Shown here in pieces: positions 45,386-54,221 of a DNA stretch of 64,000 nt. Under the pieces are notes generated by a model. That model had not been told where the DNA came from, did not search any database, and was given only the letters and a program-made list of their open reading frames with translations. The DNA is from Stenotrophomonas sp. WZN-1 (lineage in GTDB: Bacteria; Pseudomonadota; Gammaproteobacteria; Xanthomonadales; Xanthomonadaceae). The position numbers and the translations under genes were made by a program. Position 1 is the stretch's first letter. Each line of letters opens with the position of its first letter. Where the stretch lies: contig NZ_CP021768.1 of assembly GCF_002192255.1 (NCBI RefSeq), positions 3,180,001 to 3,244,000 on the forward strand, in the 5' to 3' direction.

Positions 45386-46456
45386 ATGCGCCCTGCCGCC
45401 GCCCTGTTCGCCACCGTGCTGGGCCTGCTGCCGCTGGCCACCTCCGCCGCACCGGTGCTGACCCCACCGGATGCGGGCATCGACGGCCTGATGCAGGCCT
45501 ACGACGGCCAGGTGCCGGGCGCCGCCGTACTGGTGCTGCAAGACGGACAGCCGGTATTCCGCCGCGGCTATGGCCTGGCGGTGGTGGAGGACGGCACCGC
45601 GGTCACCGCGGCCAGCAACTTCCGGCTGGCCTCGGTCAGCAAGCAGTTCACCGCTGCGGCGGTACTGCTGCTGGTGGAAGATGGCCGGCTCGGGCTGGAC
45701 CAGCCGGCGCGGCGCTGGCTTCCGGAACTGCCGCAGGCCGCAGCGGCCATTACCCTCCGCCAGCTGCTGTCGCACACCAGCGGCCTGCTCGACTACGAAG
45801 ACCTGATGGATCCGGCGGACACACGGCAGGTACACGATGCCGATGTGCTGGCCCTGCTGTCGCGCGAAGACCGCCTCAACTTCGCACCCGGCACGCAGTA
45901 CCGCTACAGCAACAGCGGCTATGCGCTGCTGGCACTGATCGTCGGCCGCGCCTCCGGCCAGGATTTCGCAGCCTTCCTGCAGCAGCGCATCTTCCGCCCA
46001 CTGGGCATGGCCCACAGCGTGGCCCACCAGGACGGCGTCGATACCGTCGCCGCACGCGCCTATGGCTACAGCCGGATCGACGGCCGTTGGCAACGCACCG
46101 ACCAGAGCACCACCAGCGCCGTGCTCGGCGATGGCGGCATCTATTCCTCGCTGGACGACCTGGCCCGCTGGGATGCGGCGCTGTACGACGACCGCCTGCT
46201 GTCGAAGGCCTCGCGCCGCGCGATGTTCAGCCCGGCCACGGCAACACCCGAACCGGACGTGCCCCACTATGGCTTCGGCTGGCGCCTGAATGGCCCGGTT
46301 CAATGGCACAGCGGCGAGAGCATCGGCTTCCGCAACGTGATCGTGCGCCACCCGGAAAAGCACCTGACCGTGATCGTACTGACCAACCGCAACGCCCCCG
46401 AACCCTATCCGCTGGCGCTGAAGATCGCCCAGCGCTGGCTGGACACCCTGCAATGA
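45386..46456 (+). CDS. Serine hydrolase of the class C beta-lactamase/PBP fold
   Basis: The 356-residue secreted protein (signal ending TSAAP) has the SxxK nucleophile motif SVSKQF (about residue 88), the YxN motif YSNSGYALL, and HSGESIGF as the KTG-box equivalent, typical of esterase/D-alanyl-aminopeptidase-like penicillin-recognising enzymes. It is not necessarily a beta-lactamase, since HSG replaces KTG. It follows the DUF885 gene by 16 bp and overlaps the next gene by 4 nt (ATGA). Confidence 0.87.
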   Translation: MRPAAALFATVLGLLPLATSAAPVLTPPDAGIDGLMQAYDGQVPGAAVLVLQDGQPVFRRGYGLAVVEDGTAVTAASNFRLASVSKQFTAAAVLLLVEDGRLGLDQPARRWLPELPQAAAAITLRQLLSHTSGLLDYEDLMDPADTRQVHDADVLALLSREDRLNFAPGTQYRYSNSGYALLALIVGRASGQDFAAFLQQRIFRPLGMAHSVAHQDGVDTVAARAYGYSRIDGRWQRTDQSTTSAVLGDGGIYSSLDDLARWDAALYDDRLLSKASRRAMFSPATATPEPDVPHYGFGWRLNGPVQWHSGESIGFRNVIVRHPEKHLTVIVLTNRNAPEPYPLALKIAQRWLDTLQ

Positions 46457-46857
46457 CCGCCGATGCCGATGTCTTGCTAGGCATCCATCACGCCGCACTG
46501 ATCTGCAGCGACTACGCACGCTCGAAGGACTTCTACGTGCGCATCCTCGGCCTGCGTGTGCTGGCCGAGAACCACCGCAGCGCGCGCGATTCCTGGAAGC
46601 TGGACCTGGCCCTGCCCGACGGCGGGCAGCTGGAACTGTTCTCCTTCCCCTCCCCGGCGCCCCGGCCCAGCCGCCCGGAAGCCCAGGGCCTGCGCCACCT
46701 CGCGTTCCGCGTGGCCGCGCTGGAGCCATTCATCCAGCGCCTGGCCGCGCATGGCGTGGTGTGCGAACCGATCCGCGTGGACGAGTACACCGGCCGCCGC
46801 TTCACCTTCTTCGCCGACCCCGACGACCTGCCGCTGGAGCTGTACGAAGTCGGTTGA
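46453..46857 (+). CDS. yaeR: VOC family protein YaeR
   Basis: The 134-residue protein is a glyoxalase/dioxygenase-fold protein very close to E. coli YaeR, judged from the start HHAALICSDYARSKDFYV, the RDSWKLDLAL segment, ELFSFPSPAPRPSRPEAQGLRHLAF and RFTFFADPDDLPLELYE. The metal ligand positions (His and Glu) are conserved. The reaction is unknown. The start overlaps the preceding stop codon. A non-coding repeat region follows. Confidence 0.9.
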   Translation: MTADADVLLGIHHAALICSDYARSKDFYVRILGLRVLAENHRSARDSWKLDLALPDGGQLELFSFPSPAPRPSRPEAQGLRHLAFRVAALEPFIQRLAAHGVVCEPIRVDEYTGRRFTFFADPDDLPLELYEVG

Positions 46858-46868
46858 GCGTGTGTGTC

Positions 46869-46909
46869 GGGGTCAGGTCCCTTTTCCAATGGAAAAGGGA
46901 CCTGACCCC
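46869..46909. repeat. 41-bp palindrome, copy 2 (19-3-19)
   Basis: The arms 46869-46887 and 46891-46909 are perfectly complementary, loop AAT. It differs from copy 1 at several stem positions, in each case with both partners changed. Confidence 0.85.
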
Positions 46910-46929
46910 GCCGCCGCCACGGAAAGTCC

Positions 46930-46973
46930 CATCCATGCATGGCATGGATCTACGTGTCGACCAAGGTCGACAC
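46930..46973. repeat. SMAG pair
   Basis: 46930-46953 is, on the minus strand, GTAG plus a CATGC-type hairpin (ATCCATGCCATGCATGGAT); 46954-46973 is a GTGTCGACC / GGTCGACAC stem. The two are abutting, a dimer like the pair at 2961-3014. Confidence 0.75.
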
Positions 46974-46998
46974 CCACCAAGAGCAGGCCGTGCCATTC

Positions 46999-47021
46999 CG
47001 ACAGATTGCGGAGACCTGTCG
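46999..47021. repeat. CGACAG hairpin before element C
   Basis: CGACAG...CTGTCG arms (46999-47004, 47016-47021) lie 2 bp before element C; homologue of 7151-7173. Confidence 0.65.
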
Positions 47022-47023
47022 AA

Positions 47024-47125
47024 GGCGGGGTGGGTCCGGTTGCGGGGGTGTCCGCGGCATGGATGCCGCGGCCAAGCCCCCAGGGACGGGTTCACGGCGT
47101 CCCCCGCAACCGGACCCACCCCGCC
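47024..47125 (-). repeat. Palindromic element C (102 bp; 25-bp perfect inverted arms)
   Basis: The arms 47024-47048 and 47101-47125 are perfect inverted repeats. The interior (52 bp) has the same CCGCGGCAT-GG-ATGCCGCGG hairpin as element B. Compared with B, the innermost part of the stem changes A-T to G-C with both strands altered. Confidence 0.88.
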
Positions 47126-47135
47126 ATACCGCGGA

Positions 47136-47189
47136 TTGCTGGCTGTTGCTGTTGCTGTTGCCTCTGCGGGTGCAGGGCGCAGCCCTGCA
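47136..47189 (+). repeat. GTTGCT tract plus SMAG-like hairpin
   Basis: GGCTGTTGCTGTTGCTGTTG-type tract (about 47141-47162) then TGCAGGGC-GCA-GCCCTGCA (47171-47189), a perfect 8-bp stem. Homologue of 7298-7341. Confidence 0.7.
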
Positions 47190-47275
47190 AAGCCCCCCCT
47201 TCCCCATACCCCGCCGAATGGGTATACAGTCGACCCATGCCGGCAGCGTGCCGGAATGAACCCTGGGAGGGGACC

Positions 47276-47719
47276 ATGCGCAACACCTTCAAGACCCTGC
47301 TGCTGGCACTGCCGTTGTGCCTGGCCGCCCTGTCGGCCCAGGCCGCCGACGGTGCCGCCGGCCGCTGGAAGACCATCGACGACAAGACCGGCAAGGTGAA
47401 GTCGATCGTCGAGATCACCCAGGCCGCCAACGGCACGCTGACCGGCAAGGTGGTCGACATCCTGCACTCGGACAAGGGCCCCAACCCGGTCTGCGACGGA
47501 TGTGAAGGCGCCAACAAGAACAAGCCAGTGAAGGGCATGACCATCCTCTGGAACCTGAAGGCCGACGGCGCCAACAAGTGGTCCGGCGGCACCATCCTCG
47601 ACCCGGCCAACGGCAAGACCTACAAGTCGAAGATGGAGCTGCAGCCGGGCGGCACCAGGCTGGACGTGTCCGGCTGCATCGCCTTCATCTGCCGCGCGCA
47701 GACCTGGCAGCGCGAATAA
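47276..47719 (+). CDS. DUF2147 family secreted protein
   Basis: The 147-residue protein has a signal peptide (MRNTFKTLLLALPLCLAALSAQA) and a small lipocalin-like DUF2147 domain: GRWKTIDDKTGKVKSIVEIT, LTGKVVDIL, NPVCDGCEGANKNKPVKGMTILW, GGTILDPANGKTYKSKMELQPGG. Two cysteine pairs (CDGC, and CIAFIC) suit the periplasm. GGGAGGGG lies just before ATG 47276, and TATACA (47222-47227) may be the -10. It is the first gene after the repeat region. Function unknown. Confidence 0.85.
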   Translation: MRNTFKTLLLALPLCLAALSAQAADGAAGRWKTIDDKTGKVKSIVEITQAANGTLTGKVVDILHSDKGPNPVCDGCEGANKNKPVKGMTILWNLKADGANKWSGGTILDPANGKTYKSKMELQPGGTRLDVSGCIAFICRAQTWQRE

Positions 47720-47742
47720 GCACCCGGCCCCGCCTCATCCCC

Positions 47743-47766
47743 GTGACCCGGCCCCGGCCGGGTCAC
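47743..47766 (+). terminator. Hairpin after the DUF2147 gene
   Basis: A perfect 11-bp stem GTGACCCGGCC / GGCCGGGTCAC with a CC loop lies 24 bp beyond the stop codon; no T-run. Confidence 0.5.
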
Positions 47767-47819
47767 GTCGTTGCGGGCATGCGATACTCTGCGGTTCCCC
47801 TCGGCTTCACCCCGCGACC

Positions 47820-49907
47820 ATGACCCGTACCGCGCTCGTCACCACCGCCCTGCCCTACGCCAACGGCCCGCTGCATCTGGGCCACCTGGTCGGCTACATC
47901 CAGGCCGACATCTGGGTGCGTGCGCGGCGAATGAGCGGCGGCAAGGCCTGGTTCGTCTGCGCCGACGACACCCACGGCACGCCGATCATGCTGGCCGCGG
48001 AAAAGGCCGGGGTCACCCCGGAAACCTTCATCGCCAACATCCAGGCCAGCCACGAACGTGACTTCGCCGCCTTCGGCGTGGCCTTCGATCACTACGACTC
48101 GACCAATTCGGCGGCCAACCAGGCGCTGACCGAGCAGTTCTACCTGAAGCTGGAAGCGGCCGGTCACATCAGCCGCCGTTCGGTCGCGCAGTTCTACGAC
48201 CCGGCCAAGGGCATGTTCCTGCCCGACCGCTACGTCAAGGGCATCTGTCCGAACTGCGGCAGCCCCGACCAGTACGGCGACAACTGCGAAGTCTGCGGCG
48301 CGACCTATGCGCCGACCGACCTGAAGGAGCCGCGCTCGGTCATCTCCGGTGCCACGCCGGAAATGCGCGATTCGGAGCACTTCTTCTTCGAGGTGGGCCA
48401 CTTCGATGCGTTCCTGCGCGACTGGCTGGCCGGCGATGTCGCCCTGCCGGGCGTGAAGGCCAAGCTGGGCGAATGGCTCAATGCCGAAGGTGGCCTGCGC
48501 GCGTGGGACATCTCGCGCGATGCGCCGTACTTCGGCTTCCAGATTCCCGGCCAGCCGGGCAAGTACTTCTACGTCTGGCTGGACGCACCGATCGGCTACC
48601 TGTCCAGCTTCCAGACCCTGTGCGGCAAGCTCGGCGAAGACTTCGAAGCACACCTGCGTGCCGGCACCAGCACCGAGCTGCACCACTTCATCGGCAAGGA
48701 CATCGTCAACTTCCACGGCCTGTTCTGGCCGGCGGTGCTGCATGGTACCGGCCACCGCGCGCCGACCCGCCTGCACGTCAACGGCTACCTGACCGTGGAC
48801 GGCGCCAAGATGAGCAAGTCGCGTGGCACCTTCGTGATGGCGCGTACCTTCCTCGATGCCGGCCTGGAGCCGGAAGCGCTGCGCTACTACTACGCCGCCA
48901 AGTCCGGCGGCGGCGTCGACGATCTCGACCTGAACCTGGGTGACTTCATCGCCCGCGTCAACGCCGACCTGGTCGGCAAGTTCGTCAACCTGGCCAGCCG
49001 CTGCGCCGGCTTCATCAGCAAGCGCTTCGACGGCCAGCTGGCCGCGCAGCTGCCCGATGCGGCGCAGTACCAGCGCTTCGTCGATGGCCTGGCGCCGATC
49101 CGTGAAGCCTACGAGCGCAACGACCCGGCCGCGGCGATCCGCCTGACCATGACCCTGGCCGACGAAGCCAACCGCTACATCGACGACGTCAAGCCGTGGG
49201 TCATCGCCAAGCAGGAAGGCGCCGATGCGCAGCTGCAGGCCGTATGCAGCCAGGGCCTGAACCTGTTCCGCGTACTGGTCACCGCCCTGAAGCCGGTGCT
49301 GCCGGCCACCGCCACGCAGGCCGAGGCCTTCCTGGCCGCCCCGGTGAACGACTGGACCGAGCTGGCGCAGCCGCTGCTGGGCCACCGCATCACCGACTAC
49401 ACCCCACTGTTCACCCGTATCGACCCGAAGAAGATTGACGCCATGATCGACGCCTCCAAGGACACCCTGCAGCCGGCCGCCGCTGCCGCCCCCGCCGCCA
49501 GGACCGAAGCGGTCAAGCCGGCCGCACCGGCACCGGCACTGGCCAAGGACGAAGCCAAGAGCACCGACGCCCCGGCCTACATCGGCATCGACGATTTCGC
49601 CAAGCTCGACCTGCGCATCGGCAAGGTGCTGGTGTGCGAGTTCGTGGAAGGTTCGGACAAGCTGCTCCGCTTCGAACTGGACGCCGGCGACCTGGGCAAG
49701 CGCCAGATCTTCTCCGGCATCCGTGGCAGCTACGGCGAACCGGAAGCACTTGTTGGCCGCAGCGTGGTGTTCATCGCCAACCTGGCCCCGCGCAAGATGC
49801 GCTTCGGCCTGAGCGAAGGCATGATCCTGTCGGCCGGTTTCGACGGCGGCGCACTGGCGCTGCTGGACGCCGACAGCGGCGCACAGCCGGGCATGCCGGT
49901 CCGCTGA
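47820..49907 (+). CDS. metG: Methionyl-tRNA synthetase
   Basis: The 695-residue class I synthetase charges tRNA-Met. Seen: ALPYANGPLHLGHLVGYIQADI (HIGH motif), zinc knuckle CPNCGSPDQYGDNCEVC, YVWLDAPIGYLSS, GAKMSKSRGTFV (KMSKS near residue 335), and a C-terminal tRNA-binding (Trbp111/EMAP-like) domain from about residue 585 (IGIDDFAKLDLRIGKVL, ...LVGRSVVFIANLAPRKMRFG). An alanine/proline-rich linker joins the two. The domain set matches the dimeric long form of the enzyme. Confidence 0.97.
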   Translation: MTRTALVTTALPYANGPLHLGHLVGYIQADIWVRARRMSGGKAWFVCADDTHGTPIMLAAEKAGVTPETFIANIQASHERDFAAFGVAFDHYDSTNSAANQALTEQFYLKLEAAGHISRRSVAQFYDPAKGMFLPDRYVKGICPNCGSPDQYGDNCEVCGATYAPTDLKEPRSVISGATPEMRDSEHFFFEVGHFDAFLRDWLAGDVALPGVKAKLGEWLNAEGGLRAWDISRDAPYFGFQIPGQPGKYFYVWLDAPIGYLSSFQTLCGKLGEDFEAHLRAGTSTELHHFIGKDIVNFHGLFWPAVLHGTGHRAPTRLHVNGYLTVDGAKMSKSRGTFVMARTFLDAGLEPEALRYYYAAKSGGGVDDLDLNLGDFIARVNADLVGKFVNLASRCAGFISKRFDGQLAAQLPDAAQYQRFVDGLAPIREAYERNDPAAAIRLTMTLADEANRYIDDVKPWVIAKQEGADAQLQAVCSQGLNLFRVLVTALKPVLPATATQAEAFLAAPVNDWTELAQPLLGHRITDYTPLFTRIDPKKIDAMIDASKDTLQPAAAAAPAARTEAVKPAAPAPALAKDEAKSTDAPAYIGIDDFAKLDLRIGKVLVCEFVEGSDKLLRFELDAGDLGKRQIFSGIRGSYGEPEALVGRSVVFIANLAPRKMRFGLSEGMILSAGFDGGALALLDADSGAQPGMPVR

Positions 49908-49970
49908 TGCCCGCGGCGGGCGCGGCAACCGCCGCGTCCGCCGGCAGCACCGGCCACCGGAGGCAACGCG

Positions 49971-50576
49971 ATGGGAAGCAACGGAATGGAACTGGCGCTG
50001 TTCGACTTCGACCACACCGTGACCACCTGCGATACCTATGGCCGTTTCCTGCGCCGCGCGGCCACCGCCGAACAGCTGGCGCAGGCGTGGTGGAAGGTCG
50101 GCCCGTGGCTGGCCGCATACAAACTGAAACTGATTTCGGCCGAACGCATCCGTGCACGCGTCACCCGCCTGACCTTCAGCGACCGCCACAGCGATGACAT
50201 CACCACGCTGGCGGCAGGCTTCTCGCGTGAGTTCCTGCCCGACGTGGTGCGCCCGGAAATGCTGGAGCAGATCCGCTGGCACAAGGAACAGCAGCACACC
50301 GTGGTGATCGTGTCCGGCTCGCTGGACCTGTACCTGCGGCCGTGGTGCGAGCAGCTGGGCCTGCAGCTGATCTGCAACCGGCTGGAAAGCCAGGACGGCC
50401 GCCTGACCGGTCGCTATGCCGGTGGCGACTGCGGGCCGCGCAAGGTCGAGCACATCCGTCGCCAGTTCGATCTGTCGCGCTACGTGCGCATCCATGCCTA
50501 CGGTGACAGTTACGAAGACAAGCCGATGCTGGCGCTGGCCCACGAGCGCTGGTTCCGTGGCAAACCCCTGAAGTAG
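49971..50576 (+). CDS. HAD-superfamily subfamily IB phosphatase
   Basis: The 201-residue enzyme has the HAD catalytic motif [15 protein letters not shown] (nucleophile Asp and acid Asp at DFD), motif II VVIVSGS, the basic residue in GPRKVEHI, and motif III with [11 protein letters not shown]. The subfamily contains phosphoserine phosphatase and lipid or sugar phosphate phosphatases; a specific substrate cannot be assigned. GGAGG lies 7 nt before the ATG. It follows metG by 63 bp. Confidence 0.87.
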   Translation: MGSNGMELALFDFDHTVTTCDTYGRFLRRAATAEQLAQAWWKVGPWLAAYKLKLISAERIRARVTRLTFSDRHSDDITTLAAGFSREFLPDVVRPEMLEQIRWHKEQQHTVVIVSGSLDLYLRPWCEQLGLQLICNRLESQDGRLTGRYAGGDCGPRKVEHIRRQFDLSRYVRIHAYGDSYEDKPMLALAHERWFRGKPLK

Positions 50577-50601
50577 TCCCAACGCGCAGCCTTCGCCACG
50601 C

Positions 50602-51015
50602 ATGAGCCTGATCCCGCCCCTGACCGAACGCCTCGACCGCCTGCTACCGCAGACCCAATGCGGGCAATGCGGCTATGACGGCTGCCGCCCGTACGCGCAG
50701 GCGATGGCACGCGGCGAGGCGGGCGTGGACCGCTGCCCGCCGGGCGGCGACGCCGGCGCGCGCGCACTGGCGCAGGTACTGGGCGTGCCCGCCATTCCGT
50801 TTGATCGTTCGCGTGGCGAACACAAGGCGCCACAGGTGGCGCTGATCGTGGAAGCCGACTGCATCGGCTGCACCAAGTGCATCCAGGCCTGCCCGGTGGA
50901 TGCCATCGTCGGCGGCGCCAAGTACATGCACACGGTCATTGCCGATCTGTGCACCGGTTGCGAGCTGTGCATTCCACCGTGCCCGGTGGATTGCATCGAG
51001 CTGGTGCCCCTGTAA
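50602..51015 (+). CDS. rsxB: RsxB/RnfB-type ferredoxin protein
   Basis: The 137-residue protein has a 4Fe-4S cluster ([16 protein letters not shown]...CPPGG, the RnfB N-terminal cluster) and two ferredoxin CxxCxxCxxxCP motifs ([33 protein letters not shown]). It resembles the cytoplasmic part of RnfB/RsxB, an electron-transfer subunit of the Rnf/Rsx ion-pumping complex, but has no N-terminal membrane helix and no RsxA/C/D/G/E neighbours. It may therefore be a soluble ferredoxin or a remnant. It starts 26 bp after the HAD gene. Confidence 0.88.
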   Translation: MSLIPPLTERLDRLLPQTQCGQCGYDGCRPYAQAMARGEAGVDRCPPGGDAGARALAQVLGVPAIPFDRSRGEHKAPQVALIVEADCIGCTKCIQACPVDAIVGGAKYMHTVIADLCTGCELCIPPCPVDCIELVPL

Positions 51016-51017
51016 CA

Positions 51018-51057
51018 GGGGCCAGATCCCTTTTCCTCTGGAGAGGCATCTGACCCC
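51018..51057. repeat. 41-bp palindrome, copy 3 (degenerate)
   Basis: GGGGCCAGATCCC... and ...GCATCTGACCCC around loop TCT, with several mismatches. It starts 3 bp after the rsxB stop and ends 10 bp before the 3' end of the RidA-family gene on the other strand, so it may work as a bidirectional 3'-end hairpin. Confidence 0.7.
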
Positions 51058-51066
51058 GCACGCGGG

Positions 51067-51414
51067 TTACGGCACCGCTGCCGTCACCACGATCTCGACC
51101 TTCCACTCGGCGTGGGCCAGCTTGGCTTCGAAGGTTGCGCGGGCCGGGGTCGCGCCCTCGACCACCCACTCGTCCCATGCCTTGTTCATGCCGTCGAAGT
51201 CGGCGATGTCGGCCAGGAACACTTCCGCGCGCAGCACGTGCTGGCGATCGCTGGCGACCAGCGCCAGCAGCTTGTCGATCTCCGCCAGCACCTGCCGGGT
51301 CTGCCCGGTGATGTCCTGGCTGGTGTCTTCCGGAATCTGGCCGGAGAGGTAGGCGACCTTGTTGTACACGGTCATTTCGGACATGCGCGGTCCGACGTCG
51401 TAACGCTCCATCAT
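51067..51414 (-). CDS. RidA/YjgF-family protein
   Basis: The 115-residue protein has the family pattern YNKVAYLSGQIPED...QTRQVLAEIDKLLALVASDRQHVLRAEVFLADIADFDGMNKAWDEWV. The conserved RidA arginine appears in PARATFEAKLAHAEWKVEIVVTA, and the glutamate in KVEI. Members deaminate reactive enamines/imines, though family members vary, so activity is not certain. GGAG lies about 10 nt before the double ATG. It is convergent with rsxB and divergent from mprF. Confidence 0.85.
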   Translation of the reverse strand: MMERYDVGPRMSEMTVYNKVAYLSGQIPEDTSQDITGQTRQVLAEIDKLLALVASDRQHVLRAEVFLADIADFDGMNKAWDEWVVEGATPARATFEAKLAHAEWKVEIVVTAAVP

Positions 51415-51605
51415 GGGCGTGGCTCCTGCGGGTGATCAGGCCTGCATTGTCCTCCAATCCGGTCAACGGTGGGTGCACGGGTCCCCACGCGACGCGTCAC
51501 TACCGGGCTCCGACACACCCGCTGGTCAAATGGCGGCGACAGGCGCACGATGCGCCACGCCCACGTTGACACCGCACTCGCCCCTCCTGACGCACCCTTG
51601 CGCCG

Positions 51606-54170
51606 ATGACCCCAGCCACCGACCCCGCCGCCGCTTCCTCCACCCCGGCATGGAAGCGGGTCCTCACCATTGTCATTCCCCTGCTGATCCTCTCGCTGGC
51701 CTTGCATGGCCTGGCCAGTGAATTCGATGAGCACGGCTACCGTGCCATCCGCCAGGCGTTCCGCCAGCTCAGCGGCATGCAGATCGCGCTCACCGTGGTG
51801 CTCGGCCTGGCCAGCTACGCCTGCCTGATCGGCTTTGATGCCATCGGCCTGCGACGCAGCGGCATCCGCGTGCATCCGGCGCGCATCGGCATCACCGCCT
51901 TCCTTGCGCATACGCTGGGCCAGACCGTGGGCTTTGCCGCGCTGACCGGTGGCGCAGTGCGCCTGCGCGGCTACCGCAGTGCCGGCCTCGATCTGGCGCA
52001 GATCGGCCAGGTGGTGCTGATGAGCACGCTCGGATTCGTGTTCGGTGCGTGGCTGCTGATCAGCGTGGCACTGTGCATGGAACCGGCGGCAGCGGCGTTG
52101 GCATTGCCATTGAATCCCGATGCCGTGCGCATCGTCGGCATCGTCGCCCTGCTCGCCTATCTGGGTACCGTGCTGCTGGTCGGCCGCGATGGACGGCAGT
52201 TCAGCGTGTTCGGCCATGCGTTGTGGCTGCCCGACCGCCGCACCATGATCGGCGTCACCGTGCTCAGCGTGATCGAGCTGGTGCTGGCCAGTGCCGCGTT
52301 CTACGTGCTGCTGCCGGACTCCACGCCGACCGGCCTGCCCGGCTTCGTCGGCCTGTACCTGGTGGCGGTGCTGGCCGGACTGGTCTCGACCGTGCCGGCC
52401 GGCCTGGGCGTGTTCGAATGGAGCCTGCTGAAGCTGCTGCCACAGGTGGCACCGGCGGCGGTGCTGGCGGCGGCGCTGATCTACCGCGTTACCTACTACG
52501 TGCTGCCACTGGTGCTGGCCACCCTGCTCGCCCTCGCGCCTGCCCTGCGCCAGCCGCTGCAGGCCAGCGCCGGCGCAACCCGCGCCGGCTGGAATGCGCT
52601 GCGCCCATGGCTGCCGCAGATCATCGCGCTGGCGGTATTCAGCATCGGCGCCGCGCTGGTGATCGACGGCACACTGCCGACGCCGCGCCGCCACCTGGTG
52701 AACGCCTCGCTGCCGATCCTGGAAACCTCACACCTGATCGGCAGCCTCGGTGGCGTCGCGCTGCTGCTGATCGGCCAGGGCCTGGCCCGGCGCAGCCACG
52801 CGGCGTGGATGCTGGCGATGGCCGTGTGCGTGGTCACCCCGCTGCCGCTGTGGCTGCGCGGTGGCCAACCGTTGATCGCCGTCTCGGCAGTGCTGGTGGC
52901 AATGGCGCTGTGGGCCGCGCGCCGTGAGTTTTACCGCCAGGGCGCGCTGCTGGATGAAGCCTGGTCGTGGCCGTGGCTGCGCAACCTGGGCCTGGTGCTG
53001 GTGGCGGTGACCTGGCTGCTGTTCTTCACCTACAGCCATGTCGAATACCAGAATGAACTGTGGTGGCAGTTCGCGGTGTCCGGCAACGCACCGCGCGCGT
53101 TGCGTGCGTTGCTGGTGGTGGCCATCGCGCTGGTAATGTTCGGCCTTGCGCGGTTGCTGCACAGCACGCGCAGCCCACTGCCGGCCGCCGACGAGGCCAC
53201 GCTGCAATCGCTGGCGCCGGTACTGGCCGGTGCCACCGACACCCAGGCCTGCCTGGTGCTGACCGCCGACAAGGCGGTGCTGCGCGATGATGCGAAACAG
53301 GGCTTCGTGATGATGCAGCGCTATGGCGGTTCGCTGATCGCAATGGGCGATCCGGTCGGCCCGCCGGACGTCGCCCGTGCATTGATCTGGCGCTTCCGCG
53401 AGGAAGCCGACCGCCTCGGCCTGCGTCCGGTCTTCTACCAGGTCGGCGAGACGTACTGGCAGACCTATCTCGACCTCGGCCTGGGCCTGGTCAAGCTGGG
53501 CGAAGAAGCGATGGTGCCGCTGCACGACTTCGGCCTGGAAGGCCGCGAACGCGCCGATCTGCGCCAGGCCTGGAACCGCGGCAAGCGCGGTGGCCTGTCC
53601 TTCCGCGTGGCATCGGTGGAAGAAATTCCCAGCCTGCTGCCGCGCCTGCACGCAATTTCCAATGCATGGCTGGAAGACAAGGCCGGCGACGAGAAGGGCT
53701 TCTCGCTCGGCAGCTACGACCCGGATTACCTGGTGCGCTTCCCGGTGGCGCTGGTCGAGGCCGAGGGCCAGATCGTGGCGTTCGCCAACCTGTGGCAGGC
53801 ACCGGCCGGTGCCGAGCTGTCGGTCGACCTGATGCGCCACGTCAACGAAGCGCCGAAGGGCACGATGGACTTCCTCTTCATCGAGCTGTTCCTGTGGGGC
53901 CGCGCACAGGGCTATGCACGCTTCTCGCTGGGCATGGCGCCACTGTCCGGGCTGGCACAGCATCGCCTGGCCGGCCGCTGGAACCGCCTGGCCGGCCTGC
54001 TGGCCCGGCACGGCGAACGCTTCTACGGGTTCAGTGGCCTGCGCCGCTTCAAGTCGAAGTTCGACCCGCAGTGGCGGCCGCGTTACCTGGCCGCGCCGGG
54101 CGGCATGCACCTGCCAGCGGCGCTGCTCGATGCCACGCGCCTGATTTCGCTGGACCCTCGGCGCGATTGA
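51606..54170 (+). CDS. mprF: Phosphatidylglycerol aminoacyl transferase/flippase MprF
   Basis: The 854-residue protein has about 14 N-terminal membrane helices (residues about 18-520) forming the flippase part (e.g. GGAVRLRGYRSAGLDLAQIGQVVLMS, GLVSTVPAGLGVFEWSLLKLLP) and a cytoplasmic C-terminal synthase domain (about 535-854: YGGSLIAMGDPVGPP, FYQVGETYW, KGTMDFLFIELFLWGRAQGYARFSLGMAPLSGL, RFYGFSGLRRFKSKFDPQWRPRYLA). It transfers lysine or alanine from tRNA to phosphatidylglycerol and exposes the lipid at the outer leaflet, lowering surface negative charge. The amino acid used cannot be decided here. It is convergent with a probable antagonist at 54253. Confidence 0.93.
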   Translation: MTPATDPAAASSTPAWKRVLTIVIPLLILSLALHGLASEFDEHGYRAIRQAFRQLSGMQIALTVVLGLASYACLIGFDAIGLRRSGIRVHPARIGITAFLAHTLGQTVGFAALTGGAVRLRGYRSAGLDLAQIGQVVLMSTLGFVFGAWLLISVALCMEPAAAALALPLNPDAVRIVGIVALLAYLGTVLLVGRDGRQFSVFGHALWLPDRRTMIGVTVLSVIELVLASAAFYVLLPDSTPTGLPGFVGLYLVAVLAGLVSTVPAGLGVFEWSLLKLLPQVAPAAVLAAALIYRVTYYVLPLVLATLLALAPALRQPLQASAGATRAGWNALRPWLPQIIALAVFSIGAALVIDGTLPTPRRHLVNASLPILETSHLIGSLGGVALLLIGQGLARRSHAAWMLAMAVCVVTPLPLWLRGGQPLIAVSAVLVAMALWAARREFYRQGALLDEAWSWPWLRNLGLVLVAVTWLLFFTYSHVEYQNELWWQFAVSGNAPRALRALLVVAIALVMFGLARLLHSTRSPLPAADEATLQSLAPVLAGATDTQACLVLTADKAVLRDDAKQGFVMMQRYGGSLIAMGDPVGPPDVARALIWRFREEADRLGLRPVFYQVGETYWQTYLDLGLGLVKLGEEAMVPLHDFGLEGRERADLRQAWNRGKRGGLSFRVASVEEIPSLLPRLHAISNAWLEDKAGDEKGFSLGSYDPDYLVRFPVALVEAEGQIVAFANLWQAPAGAELSVDLMRHVNEAPKGTMDFLFIELFLWGRAQGYARFSLGMAPLSGLAQHRLAGRWNRLAGLLARHGERFYGFSGLRRFKSKFDPQWRPRYLAAPGGMHLPAALLDATRLISLDPRRD

Positions 54171-54180
54171 GGCCGCGATC

Positions 54181-54203
54181 CGCCGGGCATGGCCCGGCGC
54201 TAC
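54181..54203 (-). repeat. SMAG-type REP element
   Basis: On the minus strand: GTAG followed by CGCCGGGC-CAT-GCCCGGCG. It is the left member of a pair between convergent mprF and the VirJ/AcvB-like gene. Confidence 0.8.
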
Positions 54204-54221
54204 CGCGGCTCGTTCTGGTGG

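Larger units (their letters stand above)
46858..47275. other. Non-coding repeat region between yaeR and the DUF2147 gene
   Basis: The stretch holds, in order, the 41-bp palindrome copy 2, a SMAG pair, a CGACAG hairpin, element C, a GTTGCT tract and a SMAG-like hairpin, then the promoter/Shine-Dalgarno of the DUF2147 gene. The order equals that of 7099-7341. No gene is supported. Confidence 0.85.

Noticed and set aside
45386..46456. A beta-lactamase resistance gene
   Set aside because: It has SxxK and YxN, but HSG replaces KTG, and the family is broad (esterases, peptidases). Resistance is not supported by sequence.
47763..50603. A 946-codon minus-strand frame over metG
   Set aside because: Antisense to metG and the HAD gene, with no recognisable motif.
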